Source of the DNA: Nocardia mangyaensis
GTDB taxonomy: Bacteria > Actinomycetota > Actinomycetes > Mycobacteriales > Mycobacteriaceae
DNA: 64,000 nucleotides
NCBI RefSeq assembly: GCF_001886715.1
Contig: NZ_CP018082.1
Span: 1,178,001 to 1,242,000 of the forward strand
Direction: 5' to 3'
The translations under genes and the position numbers were made by a program. The notes beneath the pieces are model-generated. The model made no database searches. It saw only the letters and a list, made by a program, of their open reading frames with translations, and was not told the origin of the DNA. Below, in pieces: positions 51,156 to 60,089 of this stretch; the first letter of the stretch is position 1; every line of letters starts with the position of its first letter.

Positions 51156-51775
51156 CAGTTCCCCTCCAGAGCGGCCACCCAGAATGTTGCGGTGGCCGGG
51201 TCGTAGTCGTAGACGACAGCGGAATCCCCTTGTGCCAGGGGAGCGGTCGCGGCATGCAGGGCGCTCTGCCGGACCTGGATGACGGCCGAGGAGCCGTCGT
51301 CGGCGGTGAGTTCGGCCTGACCGAACTGCTCGTCGACGCGACCGGTGCGCACCACGCACATCCGGCCGACGAAGTCTTGGAGTGAGGGCGCGGGACCGTG
51401 CCGGAAGAAGCGCCGCAGCGGGATCACCACGAGCCGGGTGCCTGCTACGGCGGCGAGGACGGCCACGAGCAACACCGCGCACCCGGCGGCGATCGCGGCG
51501 ATGCCGGCCAGGCCGGTCGCGCCGATCACGACGGTGCCGACCAGGCTGGCGAACCAGGACAGGGTGACCAGTCCGGTCACCGCGACCGTGACGGGCACAC
51601 CGCCCAAGCCGAGCGCATCGAAACCGCCTACCGCCGAACCGGATTCGCCGCCGTCGAACGTGTCGACCTCGGTGCCCCCCACGAGCACCAGCAGCCAGTA
51701 TCCGATGACGACGAGCAAGGCGAAGCTGAACAGGGCCGTCGGAAAGGACACGACGGCGGCGAGGAACTCACCCAC
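51155..51775 (-). CDS. NfeD/YqiJ-like membrane protein with OB-fold domain
   Basis: A 206-aa protein with about four transmembrane helices (first FSFALLVVIGYWLLVLVG, then a pair near residues 60-110) and a soluble C-terminal domain of about 70 residues (FVGRMCVVRTGRVDEQFGQAEL, DSAVVYDYD) like the OB fold of NfeD proteins. NfeD-type proteins are standard operon partners of flotillins. First gene of the three-gene operon. Confidence 0.88.
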   Translation of the reverse strand: MGEFLAAVVSFPTALFSFALLVVIGYWLLVLVGGTEVDTFDGGESGSAVGGFDALGLGGVPVTVAVTGLVTLSWFASLVGTVVIGATGLAGIAAIAAGCAVLLVAVLAAVAGTRLVVIPLRRFFRHGPAPSLQDFVGRMCVVRTGRVDEQFGQAELTADDGSSAVIQVRQSALHAATAPLAQGDSAVVYDYDPATATFWVAALEGN

Positions 51776-52048
51776 GCGGCGGCGAGGTCGTCACCGACGA
51801 TCCGGCCGTGCGAGATCCGCCGTGCCGGCCGCTTTTTCGCGAACGGTGAATGGCATCGCGAATGCGCCCCATGAATTGCACGACAAGTCTCCCCACGTCT
51901 GACGACCCCGAAATCAATGAATTCGTTGATTGCCGACCGGAAGTCCGGGTCGTACAAGTGAATTCAGCTGCAGGATACCCGACAACCTGCGCGGATGCGC
52001 TCGAAATCAGACCGGATGGTGTGCGCGATCACAGACATGTGACATCAA
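51776..52048. promoter_or_regulatory. Upstream region of the flotillin operon with palindrome
   Basis: The 273-bp gap between the flotillin operon and the end of the desaturase gene must hold the operon promoter. Its clearest element is AATCAATGAATTCGTTGATT (51912-51931), a 20-bp palindrome with one mismatched pair, 137 bp before the first gene. I could not place a convincing -10/-35 pair. Confidence 0.45.
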
Positions 52049-53266
52049 TTACCGCCGTTTGCGGGAGCCGGCTGCTCGTTCGGAGTCGTGTGCTGCTCGT
52101 GCGGTGCGGAGTCCACCTCGACGGTTGCCGGATTCGGCGCCGCGGGCGAATTTGCGCTCCGACGCAGTCTCGGGCGCGTCGTCGCTGGTGGCGGTGAGAA
52201 AGGAGTCGGGCAGAGCGAGCTTGTGGATGGTGCGCAGGGTCAGCAGGTATTGGCGGGGGAGCGGGCCGGTGGTGTACGGCAGGTCGTACTTGTCGCAGAG
52301 CGCGCGCACGCGGACCGCGATCTCGGCGTAGCGATTGCTGGGCAGATCGGGGAACAGGTGATGTTCGATCTGGTGCGAGAGGTGACCGCTGAGGAACCCG
52401 AGCACCGGCCCGGCGTCGAAGTTCGCGGTGCCGAGCATCTGGCGCAGGTACCACTGCGCGTGCGTCTCGTCCTCGATCGCCTCCGGGGTGAACTTCTCCG
52501 CGCCGTCGGGGAAGTGGCCGCAGAAGATCACCACGTACGCCCACAGGTTGCGCACGGTGTTGGCCGTGATGGTGCCGGTCAGCGTGCGGCGCCAGCGGCG
52601 GCCGCTGAGTAGCGGGAAGAACAGATAGTCCTTGGCGGTCTGCCTGCCGATCTTGCGGAGCAACGCCCTGGTGTGGGCCTTCTTCCCGGCCGGTGTCGTC
52701 GCGCGCTCCTGTTCGGAATACAGGCCGTGCAGGGCGATGCCCCATTCGAAGGTGGCCGCGAGCAGCAGGTTCTGCAACGGCTGGATGAGCTGACGCGGAG
52801 TCCATCGCTGATCACGGGTCACCCGCAGCACGCCGAACCCGACGTCGTCGTCCATGCCGACCACATTGGTGAACACATGATGGCGATAGTTGTGCGAATA
52901 GCGCCATTGCGACGAGACCCCGGCCATGTCCCATTCCCAGGTGCGCGAATGGATTTCGGGATCGTTCATCCAATCCCACTGACCGTGCGACACGTTGTGT
53001 CCGATTTCCATGTTCTCGATGCTCTTGGCCGCGGCCAGTGCGGTGGTCCCGGCCAGCCAGCCCAGGCGCGACCGGGTGCCTGCGAGCACCAGCCGGGCGC
53101 CGGCGTCGAGCAGTCGTTGGAAGGCGATCGTGCGCCGGATGTAGGCGGCGTCGGCACTGCCGCGACGTTCCTCGATCTCCCGGCGGATCGCGTCGAGTTC
53201 GTCGCCGAGTGCTTCGATATCGGCGTCGGTGAGGTGCGCGTATACCGCGACTTCGGTTATGGCCAT
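52049..53266 (-). CDS. DesA3-like membrane fatty-acid desaturase
   Basis: A 405-aa integral-membrane diiron desaturase that probably makes oleate from stearoyl-CoA. The histidine boxes are GHNVSHGQWDW, HNYRHHVF and HQIEHHLFP, all intact. The Arg-rich C-terminal tail (after residue 345) is unlike other desaturases and probably cytoplasmic. ATG at 53266 has TGAGGA upstream. A reverse promoter TAGACT-17 bp-TAGGAT (53325 to 53297) overlaps a palindromic operator, suggesting repression by the nearby TetR. Confidence 0.93.
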   Translation of the reverse strand: MAITEVAVYAHLTDADIEALGDELDAIRREIEERRGSADAAYIRRTIAFQRLLDAGARLVLAGTRSRLGWLAGTTALAAAKSIENMEIGHNVSHGQWDWMNDPEIHSRTWEWDMAGVSSQWRYSHNYRHHVFTNVVGMDDDVGFGVLRVTRDQRWTPRQLIQPLQNLLLAATFEWGIALHGLYSEQERATTPAGKKAHTRALLRKIGRQTAKDYLFFPLLSGRRWRRTLTGTITANTVRNLWAYVVIFCGHFPDGAEKFTPEAIEDETHAQWYLRQMLGTANFDAGPVLGFLSGHLSHQIEHHLFPDLPSNRYAEIAVRVRALCDKYDLPYTTGPLPRQYLLTLRTIHKLALPDSFLTATSDDAPETASERKFARGAESGNRRGGLRTARAAHDSERAAGSRKRR

Positions 53267-53320
53267 GCGTCAAATCCTCAGCTGGTCGTCTTACCGATCC
53301 TACGTGCTTCTACGCCGTCA

Positions 53321-53335
53321 GTCTACAGCGTAGAC
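53321..53335. promoter_or_regulatory. Operator overlapping the desaturase promoter
   Basis: GTCTACAGCGTAGAC, perfect 6-bp arms around AGC, covers the likely -35 of the desaturase promoter. A further TAGAC repeat lies at 53344-53348. Confidence 0.6.
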
Positions 53336-53405
53336 TTACGGCATAGACGTCTGCGGAATCGCCGTATGGCGGAATCGGCGTGAGCCGGGACAGGAGCATC
53401 GGATC

Positions 53406-53558
53406 GTGGCGAATCAAGAGAAGACCTGGCTGACCGTGGATCTCGGCGGTGTCGACGGCGACCACCGGCGCAGGTGCCTGCTCACCGACCCGGCCGGCAC
53501 CGAATCCGCCGAACAGCGCTGGGAATCCGAGGGCGGCGCCGAGCTGCGCGTGAACTAG
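53406..53558 (+). CDS. Small hypothetical protein (50 aa)
   Basis: GTG start with AGGAG 13 nt upstream. It begins MANQEKTWLTVDLGGVDGDH and ends in an acidic, Glu-rich tail. Divergent from the desaturase gene, 139 bp apart, and its stop overlaps the convergent TetR stop by 4 bp. No family recognised; coding status rests on the start site and position. Confidence 0.45.
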   Translation: MANQEKTWLTVDLGGVDGDHRRRCLLTDPAGTESAEQRWESEGGAELRVN

Positions 53559-54259
53559 TGCGTCGGTTCCGGCAGCGTGGCCGTGAGGCCGGTGATCAGG
53601 ATGTCGAGGCCGCGTTCGAGTTCGGCGCCGCCGTCGTAGTCGGCCAGGATCGGGGCCAGTTCACGTACCAGCGGGAACTCCCCGATCGGCAGACGGTGCA
53701 GGCCGAGGCGAAGGACCTCGTCGGATTCGTCCGGGCGCTCGACGATCTCCTGGAGTTCGTTGAGCACGTGGCCGTAGAGGAAACCGAACAGTGCGCGATA
53801 GACATGCAGCGCGTCGGCGCCGCTGAAGCCCGCTTCGGTGAGCAGTCGCAGCACGGCCTCCAGGGGGCGGACCGCCGCGGGCGGGCGCATGCCGAGCGGG
53901 GTCGACAGCGGCCGGGTCACCAGCAGCGGAACGACTTTCGGGTGCGCTAGCGCCAGGGCGCGAAACGCGCGGGCGACCTCACGCAGCTGGGCGGTCCAGT
54001 CCGGATCTCCCGAGTCCACGCTCAGCTGATCGAAGACGAGCTCGGCCACGCCGTCCAGTACGGCGGCCTTGTTCGGCAGGTGCCGGTAGATCACCATCGG
54101 ATCGCGCCCGACCGCCTCGGCCAGCCTGCGCATCGACAGCGCGTCGATCCCGTCGCGATCGATGATCGTGAGCGCGGCGGACAGCACCGACTCCCTGGTC
54201 ACCGGTCCGCTGGGGCGGCCGGTGCGCGGCCCCGCCCCGTCTGTCGAACCCTCGGCCAT
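53555..54259 (-). CDS. TetR family regulator (TetR_C-type)
   Basis: A 234-aa repressor. The DNA-binding part is RESVLSAALTIIDRDGIDALSMRRLAEAVGRD (start of helix-turn-helix) followed by PMVIYRHLPNKAAVLDGVAE; the ligand domain resembles that of tetracycline repressors (LRALALAHPKVVPLL style). It lies between the desaturase and DUF5994 genes, and similar GT(C/G)TA-containing palindromes sit before all of them, so it may repress the desaturase. Confidence 0.92.
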   Translation of the reverse strand: MAEGSTDGAGPRTGRPSGPVTRESVLSAALTIIDRDGIDALSMRRLAEAVGRDPMVIYRHLPNKAAVLDGVAELVFDQLSVDSGDPDWTAQLREVARAFRALALAHPKVVPLLVTRPLSTPLGMRPPAAVRPLEAVLRLLTEAGFSGADALHVYRALFGFLYGHVLNELQEIVERPDESDEVLRLGLHRLPIGEFPLVRELAPILADYDGGAELERGLDILITGLTATLPEPTH

Positions 54260-54293
54260 GGTGGCACCTCCGTCTGCGTCGACTACTTGATCA

Positions 54294-54307
54294 GTGTAGA
54301 CCTACAC
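54294..54307. promoter_or_regulatory. Operator between TetR and DUF5994 genes
   Basis: GTGTAGACCTACAC: 6-bp arms GTGTAG/CTACAC around AC, 35 bp before the TetR start and just upstream of the forward -35. Probably autoregulatory. Confidence 0.6.
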
Positions 54308-54309
54308 CG

Positions 54310-54338
54310 TTGACAATACGGTCGTTCGGGCGTGTACT
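54310..54338 (+). promoter_or_regulatory. Promoter of the DUF5994 gene
   Basis: TTGACA (54310-54315), a 17-bp spacer and TGTACT (54333-54338). The adjacent operator at 54294-54307 places it under likely TetR control. Confidence 0.55.
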
Positions 54339-54400
54339 GGAGGAACACCGGTCCCCGGAGCTGCTGCCGATTCCTCGGATCCCGGCCGAGAGGATCGATC

Positions 54401-55297
54401 ATGCGCATTCACGAAGACCACGCGCCCCGCGCGCCCGCCCGTCATCCGAGCCCGCCGCTGTACACCCCACGCCTGCGCCTGCGGTCGCGTGCGTCCGCCG
54501 ACAGCTACCTCGACGGTGCCTGGTGGCCGAGGTCGAGCGAACTCGTCACCGAGCTGCCCGACCTGCTCGCTGTGCTCGCGGTGCGGCTCGGCCCGATCTG
54601 GCGGGTCGTGTACGACCCGCGGTGCTGGTCGAGCGCGCCTGCCTCGACCGTCGTCGGCGGTGCGACCGTGCGTATGGATTCCTATCACTTCGAACTGTGG
54701 AACACGATGTATGTGTTCGGTCGCGACGCGGGCATGCTCGTACTCCAGGTGATCCCCGCCGACACCGACGAGCCGACCGCCCACGCGGCCATGATGACCG
54801 CCGCCGAGTCGGTCGCCGACACCCCCGCCGAGCTGCGGCCGATCACCAACCACCTCGCGATGAGCACGGCGACGGAAACGCTCGAACACGACCGGCAGCC
54901 GTTCGGTGCGCCTACCCGCACGCCGCGACTGCTGTTGCGCGGCACCGCCAGTCACGCCGAGCAGTTCGACGGCGCGTGGTGGCCGCGCACCGCGAACCTC
55001 ACCGCGGAATTGCACGACTTGATCAGCGCGCTCACCCCGCGCCTCGGCAAGACCGCGCGGATCAGCTTCGACTGGAACACCACCAGCCGTCACCAGCGCG
55101 GCATCGACCACGGCGACGGTGTCGACCTGCATGTCCCCGATGTCGGCCAGCAGCCCGATGCCATGCATCTCGTCGGTGTCGACGGTGTGCACCTCACCCT
55201 GCTCGTCATCGCGGCCGACACCCCGGCCGACGTGGCCGACGCCCAGCTGTTGCACGCGGTGGGGCGCACCAGGCATCAACTGCCCCTGGCGGACTGA
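54401..55297 (+). CDS. Protein with two DUF5994 units
   Basis: A 298-aa protein made of two related halves. RLRLRSRASADSYLDGAWWPRSS near residue 25 corresponds to RLLLRGTASHAEQFDGAWWPRT near residue 170; each half continues with a LxxELxDLLxxL helix and an IPADT or IAADT turn. DUF5994 proteins are usually single-unit and of unknown function in actinomycetes. GAGAGG precedes the ATG. Confidence 0.85.
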   Translation: MRIHEDHAPRAPARHPSPPLYTPRLRLRSRASADSYLDGAWWPRSSELVTELPDLLAVLAVRLGPIWRVVYDPRCWSSAPASTVVGGATVRMDSYHFELWNTMYVFGRDAGMLVLQVIPADTDEPTAHAAMMTAAESVADTPAELRPITNHLAMSTATETLEHDRQPFGAPTRTPRLLLRGTASHAEQFDGAWWPRTANLTAELHDLISALTPRLGKTARISFDWNTTSRHQRGIDHGDGVDLHVPDVGQQPDAMHLVGVDGVHLTLLVIAADTPADVADAQLLHAVGRTRHQLPLAD

Positions 55298-55430
55298 CCA
55301 GCGCGGTCGGCGCGGACGGGCCGACCTACTGGCCCTCGCTTCCTGAACATGCGCTTCGGCACCATTCCCCCGCGGGGACTGGTATGGCGTTCGAGGTCTC
55401 GCCGAAGCGCGTGGTCGTGACCTAGTTTTC

Positions 55431-55616
55431 GTGACTCTCGCAGTCACCGAAGGAGTTTCGGTCCGGGCGGGTGACGCGGTGGGCACGATCGAGGCAATGA
55501 AGAGGGAAGCGGCCATCACCGCGCCGCGCGCCGGTATCGTCGTACGGGTCGCCACGGCGAAGGTGCAGCAGGTCGGGGGCGGCGACCTACTCGTGGAATT
55601 GGGGGAGAGCCGATGA
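55431..55616 (+). pseudogene. C-terminal biotinyl-domain fragment of pyruvate carboxylase
   Basis: About 61 codons: TLAVTEGVSVRAGDAVG, then TIEAMKREAAITAPRAG and QQVGGGDLLVELG. This is the end of the biotin carboxyl carrier domain of actinobacterial pyruvate carboxylase (over 1,100 aa). The acceptor Lys is present but the motif is AMKR instead of AMKM, and the first strands of the domain are missing. The 133 bp before it contains no further pyc sequence that I can follow. Its stop overlaps the metF start (ATGA) and it supplies metF's ribosome site. Confidence 0.75.
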
Positions 55617-56605
55617 CCGGTGAACGACGACCCGAAACGAGCGGCCGGCGGCCGACATCGTTCATCTCCCGCACCCCCTCGGTCGCGCAGAGCCTGCGTG
55701 ACCGCACGGGACACGAGGTGCCGTTCTCGGTCGAATTCAACCCGCCCCGCGACGCGGCCGGCGAGGCCAGATTGTGGCGCGCGGTGCGCCAGTTCGAACG
55801 GATGCACCCGGCGTTCGTGTCCATGACCTATGGCGCGGGTGGCTCGACCAAGGACCGCACCGTCCGGATCACCGGTGAGTTGGCGACCGAGACCACCTTG
55901 CTCCCGGTTGCCCACCTCACCGCGGTCGGCCACAGCATCGCCGAACTGCGTTCCCTGGTCGGCTCCTACGCCGACTCCGGGATCCGTAACCTGCTGGTCC
56001 TGCGCGGCGACCCGCCGGGCGACCCCCTCGGCGAGTGGCACAAGCACCCGAGTGGTGTCGAATACGCGGACGAGTTGGTGCGGATCGTGCGTGACCTAGG
56101 CGATTTCCATGTCGGCGTGGCCTCGTTCCCCCAGGGCCACCACCGCTCACCCGACCTCGACCACGACACCCGCCACCTCGCCGCGAAACTGCGTGCGGGC
56201 GCGGAGTATTCGATCACCCAGATGTTCTTCGACGTCGAGCACTACCTGCGCCTGCGGGATCGCGTCGTCGCCATGGATCCCGTCGAGGGGGCCAAGCCGA
56301 TCATCCCCGAACTCATGCCCATCACCTCCCTGCGCACCGTCCAGCGCGCCGAGGAACTCTGCGGGCGCACCCTGCCGCCCGCCGTCATGGCCCGCCTCCA
56401 GCGGGCCGCGGGCACCGCCCCGGAAGAAGACCGCGCGGCAGTCCGTGCCGAAGGCATCCAGATCGCCACCGAGATGGCCCAGCGCCTCATCGACGAGGGC
56501 GCTCCCTGCCTGCACTTCATCACCCTCAACTTCGCCAAGGCCACCAGCGAAGTCCTCACCAACCTCGGCTACGGCGCCCACACCACGGCCACTGCCGTCG
56601 CCTAG
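55613..56605 (+). CDS. metF: Methylenetetrahydrofolate reductase
   Basis: FAD enzyme that reduces 5,10-methylene-THF to 5-methyl-THF for methionine synthesis (330 aa). Family marks are FSVEFNPPRD, VSMTYGAGGSTKDRT, NLLVLRGDPPGDP, ITQMFFDVEHYLR and LHFITLNFAKAT. The first 30 residues are poorly conserved. The ATG has GGGGGAGAG upstream, inside the pyruvate-carboxylase fragment. Confidence 0.9.
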   Translation: MTGERRPETSGRRPTSFISRTPSVAQSLRDRTGHEVPFSVEFNPPRDAAGEARLWRAVRQFERMHPAFVSMTYGAGGSTKDRTVRITGELATETTLLPVAHLTAVGHSIAELRSLVGSYADSGIRNLLVLRGDPPGDPLGEWHKHPSGVEYADELVRIVRDLGDFHVGVASFPQGHHRSPDLDHDTRHLAAKLRAGAEYSITQMFFDVEHYLRLRDRVVAMDPVEGAKPIIPELMPITSLRTVQRAEELCGRTLPPAVMARLQRAAGTAPEEDRAAVRAEGIQIATEMAQRLIDEGAPCLHFITLNFAKATSEVLTNLGYGAHTTATAVA

Positions 56606-56635
56606 CCCTACCTGGACCGTTGCTCACCAGGCCGG

Positions 56636-57007
<372 letters not shown>

Positions 57008-57049
57008 CGGTGCGGAACTCGTTGTGCCGCACCGTCACTGCGCGTGGGA

Positions 57050-59353
57050 TCAGTTCAGGGTGCCGAGGCGCAAGAACACCGTCTCACCCGTGGCGTCGTC
57101 GAGACCGTCGTTGTCGGTGACGGCGTAGAGCTCACCATTGCCCGCGACCGTCAGGCCCTCGACCTTCTCCTGCACCCAGCCATTGGTCGCGCGCAGCTCG
57201 GGCAGCAGGTCGCGGACCTCTGTCTTGGCGAGCACGCTCGGCGCGGCGGTGTCGGTGACGCCCGCATCCGTCGGGATCCGCACGCTGGTGACCGATTTCA
57301 GCACGGCGTCGGGACCGCTGCGCTTGTCGCGTTCGATCAGCAGCAGCGAATCACCGTGGACCGCGATTTCGGAGACGCCGATCCAGTCACCGGCGGCATC
57401 GGTGGTCTCGAGCTGATAGCCGTACCACTGCCACTGGCCCGTCGCGGGCTCGTACCTGCCGATCCGCGTGACGCCCTTCGGATCGCCCTTCAGCTCACGT
57501 TGCAGCGCCACCCACACGACTTCGGCGTCACCGGACCCCTGCACCGCGACGCCTTCCAGCCCCTGCGAGCCGAGGCCGGCGGCGATTTCGGCGGGCAGCG
57601 TGATCCGCTGCTCGATCGCGCCGTCACCGGAGACCCGGATCAGCGCGTTGCCGGGGCCGTCCTTGCCCTCGACGGCGAGGTAGAAGCCGCCATCGGCGCG
57701 TGCGGCGAGGCCCTCGACGTCGAGGGTCACCGGCTTGCCGTTCTCGGTCACCGGAATCTGGCTGTCGATCACCGCGGGAACGACCGAGACATCGAGCCCG
57801 AGGATACGGGCCGGGCCGTAGGCGTTGTCGGAGGCGGTGAACAGCCGATCGGCATCGGCCGGGTCGGCGCTGAGCGCCCCGAGCGCTCCCCAGCCGATCG
57901 GCGTGCCGTCGGCGTCGGCGGAGACGATCGACGGGAACTCCGGCGTCGCGGACTCGGCGAAGTCGGCGCCGAAGCCGAACATCGAGATGGTGCCGCGCAC
58001 ACCGGCCTCGGCGTCGTCGGCCTCCGAGGACACGGCCAGCAGATCGCGCCCCGGGATCGGCAGGATGCCCTCCGGGCCGACCCCGGTCGCCAGCACCTGG
58101 CGGAACACCGGCGCGGTCACCTCGGACACGTCGTACACCGCGACGAAATTGCTGCGCTCGGAACCGACCAGCACGACCGGCTTGCCGTCCAGTTCGGTCA
58201 CGGCGAGGCCCTCCGGCTCGGTGCCTTTCTTGTCGGCGCGACCGTCGTTGAACAGGCCGACCCGCAGCGCGAGGTGTTCGAAGGAGTTGCCCGCGTCCCA
58301 GACGACCGTGCCCGTCTTCGCGTCGAAGATGGTCCAGCCGCGCGTGCCGCCCCGCCAGTCGCCCTCGTTCGCGGTCACCACGTGGTCGTCACCGATCCAG
58401 CCGATCGTGTCCGGCTCGCGCGGCAGATCCTCGATCGAACCGCTCGGATCGATCAGGCCGTCCTTCTCGGTGTCGATGCCCTCGACGGAGGCGGTGCCCG
58501 CGGAGAAGATCGTGCGCACCGTGGCGGTCGCGGCGTCGATGATCGCGATGCCGTTGTTCTCCTGCAGGGTGAGGGCGACCTCACCGCGGGAGTTGAAGCT
58601 GACGTACTCGGGCTCGAGGTCTTCGGGTGCGGTCAGGCCGGCCGCGCGGGCGGCGGCCTCGTCGAGGCGGACCGGCGTGGCGGCCCACTGCGGCACCGCG
58701 CCGGACAGGTCGATCAGCTGCACGAAGCCCGTCGGCGGTTGCGGCAGGTCGCCTTCGGCGCCGCCGGCCGGGGTGAAGGACTCGTCGCGCTGGTTCTCCA
58801 TCGCGATGGCCGCGTACTTGCCGTCGGCACTGACCGCGATCGAGTCGGGCTGACCGCCTAGATCGATGCTGTGCACCGTGGTGCGATCACTGATCCGCAC
58901 CACGTCGACGCGCCCGGACGGGGCGACGAAATCGCCGCCGCTGCTGTCGACGACCACCAGGAGGTGTTCGCCGACGACAGCCACCGAGGTCGGCTGGTCG
59001 TCGGCGTGGCCGGGCTGGGCCAGCGACAGTGTGCCCGTGCCCTGCGGGTTCTTCGGATCACTCAGGTCGAGGAAGCCGATCCGCTGACCCATCGCGTCGG
59101 TGTAGATCAGGGTCTCGCCGTCCTCGGTGACCGCCGAGATCTCCGCGGAGGTCGGCGCCGCGGCGTCGGCGCCGGCGGGCCGGTTCTCGTAGACCGGGTA
59201 GGTGGTGAGCCGGTGATAGCTGGTCGCCGCGTCACGCTCCCACCCCGCCGCCGCTGCCGGACCACTGTTGGACTCCTCCGACCCGCAGGCGACGGCGAGC
59301 ACTGCCACCGTCGCGACCGCCGCACCGAGACGCCATTTTCCCATTCCGGCCAA
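57050..59353 (-). CDS. Large lipoprotein with phytase-esterase-like beta-propeller domains
   Basis: A 767-aa predicted lipoprotein (signal VATVAVLAVACGS, lipobox Cys near residue 23). The N-terminal half reads as a propeller like choice-of-anchor I proteins (GQPDSIAVSADGKYAAIAMENQ, PEYVSFNSRGEVALTLQENNG, DTIGWIGDDHVVTANEGD). The C-terminal half fits the "esterase-like activity of phytase" family (TLDVEGLAARADGGFYLAVEG, EKVEGLTVAGNGELYAVTDNDG). Likely a secreted phosphoesterase-like protein. The start is TTG at 59353, supported by AGGAG 9 nt upstream; an ATG at 59344 is the alternative. Confidence 0.85.
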   Translation of the reverse strand: MAGMGKWRLGAAVATVAVLAVACGSEESNSGPAAAAGWERDAATSYHRLTTYPVYENRPAGADAAAPTSAEISAVTEDGETLIYTDAMGQRIGFLDLSDPKNPQGTGTLSLAQPGHADDQPTSVAVVGEHLLVVVDSSGGDFVAPSGRVDVVRISDRTTVHSIDLGGQPDSIAVSADGKYAAIAMENQRDESFTPAGGAEGDLPQPPTGFVQLIDLSGAVPQWAATPVRLDEAAARAAGLTAPEDLEPEYVSFNSRGEVALTLQENNGIAIIDAATATVRTIFSAGTASVEGIDTEKDGLIDPSGSIEDLPREPDTIGWIGDDHVVTANEGDWRGGTRGWTIFDAKTGTVVWDAGNSFEHLALRVGLFNDGRADKKGTEPEGLAVTELDGKPVVLVGSERSNFVAVYDVSEVTAPVFRQVLATGVGPEGILPIPGRDLLAVSSEADDAEAGVRGTISMFGFGADFAESATPEFPSIVSADADGTPIGWGALGALSADPADADRLFTASDNAYGPARILGLDVSVVPAVIDSQIPVTENGKPVTLDVEGLAARADGGFYLAVEGKDGPGNALIRVSGDGAIEQRITLPAEIAAGLGSQGLEGVAVQGSGDAEVVWVALQRELKGDPKGVTRIGRYEPATGQWQWYGYQLETTDAAGDWIGVSEIAVHGDSLLLIERDKRSGPDAVLKSVTSVRIPTDAGVTDTAAPSVLAKTEVRDLLPELRATNGWVQEKVEGLTVAGNGELYAVTDNDGLDDATGETVFLRLGTLN

Positions 59354-59481
59354 AACTCAACTCCTAGCGAACGCACTCCGCCCCACAGGTGGGGAACTCG
59401 GCGATCCTGGCCGAGCCGGGTAGCGGCCAGGTGACCGCCGAATGAATCCGCGGAACACACTCGCGGTGCCGCCTCGACCGA

Positions 59482-59877
59482 TCAGTCGCGCACCGCCACC
59501 GCGTCCACCTCGAACAGCATTCCGGGCAGGGCGAGCGAGGCGACGCCGAGCAGGGTCTGGACCGGCGGAGTGTCACCCCAGATCTCGGCGATCTTCGCGC
59601 CGAGCACCGTCAGTTTGTCCAGATCGTGGTCGACGATGAACGTGCGCAACTGAGCGACATCGGCGTACCCGAGTCCCGCCGAGCGCAAGGCGGTGCCCAG
59701 ATTCTCGAAGGCCCGCGCGACCTGGCCCGCGAAGTCCTCGGTGGTGGTGTGCCCGTCGGCATCGGAGTCGTACTGGCCGGCGATGAGCACGAGCTCGCCG
59801 GACACCCGGGCGAGGTGGCTGTATCCGAATCCGGTCGGATCGTGCAGCTCGGCCGGGTTGCTGATTTCGACAGACAT
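59482..59877 (-). CDS. ridA: RidA family deaminase
   Basis: A 131-aa protein of the RidA/YjgF family, which hydrolyses reactive enamine/imine intermediates. Marks are GFGYSHLARVSGELVLIAGQ, TVLGAKIAEIWG and the end LPGMLFEVDAVAVRD. The usual catalytic Arg near the C-terminus (xxRxxxE) is replaced by Leu-Ala context (VASLALPGMLFE), so activity may differ. ATG with AGGAGAG upstream. Confidence 0.85.
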   Translation of the reverse strand: MSVEISNPAELHDPTGFGYSHLARVSGELVLIAGQYDSDADGHTTTEDFAGQVARAFENLGTALRSAGLGYADVAQLRTFIVDHDLDKLTVLGAKIAEIWGDTPPVQTLLGVASLALPGMLFEVDAVAVRD

Positions 59878-60089
59878 GTGACTCTCCTGGTGTTGGTGAA
59901 GGATCTGCCGAGGAGACGAAACACGAGCGCGGAGTGTGACACGGGGTCTGCTGACACCCCGAATCGTGTGCCGACGATACTGGTACGCGGCGGTCGTCGG
60001 CATCGCCATCGTGCAGACTCCGGCTCGACCTGATCACCGCAGTCGTTCGACTCGGACGGTGCGTTTCACGCGGTAGGAGAGGAACTCAC

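Noticed and set aside
49398..51206. Forward open frame of about 600 codons opposite the flotillin gene
   Set aside because: Leu/Gly/Asp-rich translation is the mirror of the Glu/Ala coiled coil; no start site or domain.
57044..58861. Forward open frame of 605 codons opposite the phytase-like lipoprotein gene
   Set aside because: The reverse frame has a lipobox and conserved propeller motifs; the forward frame looks random.
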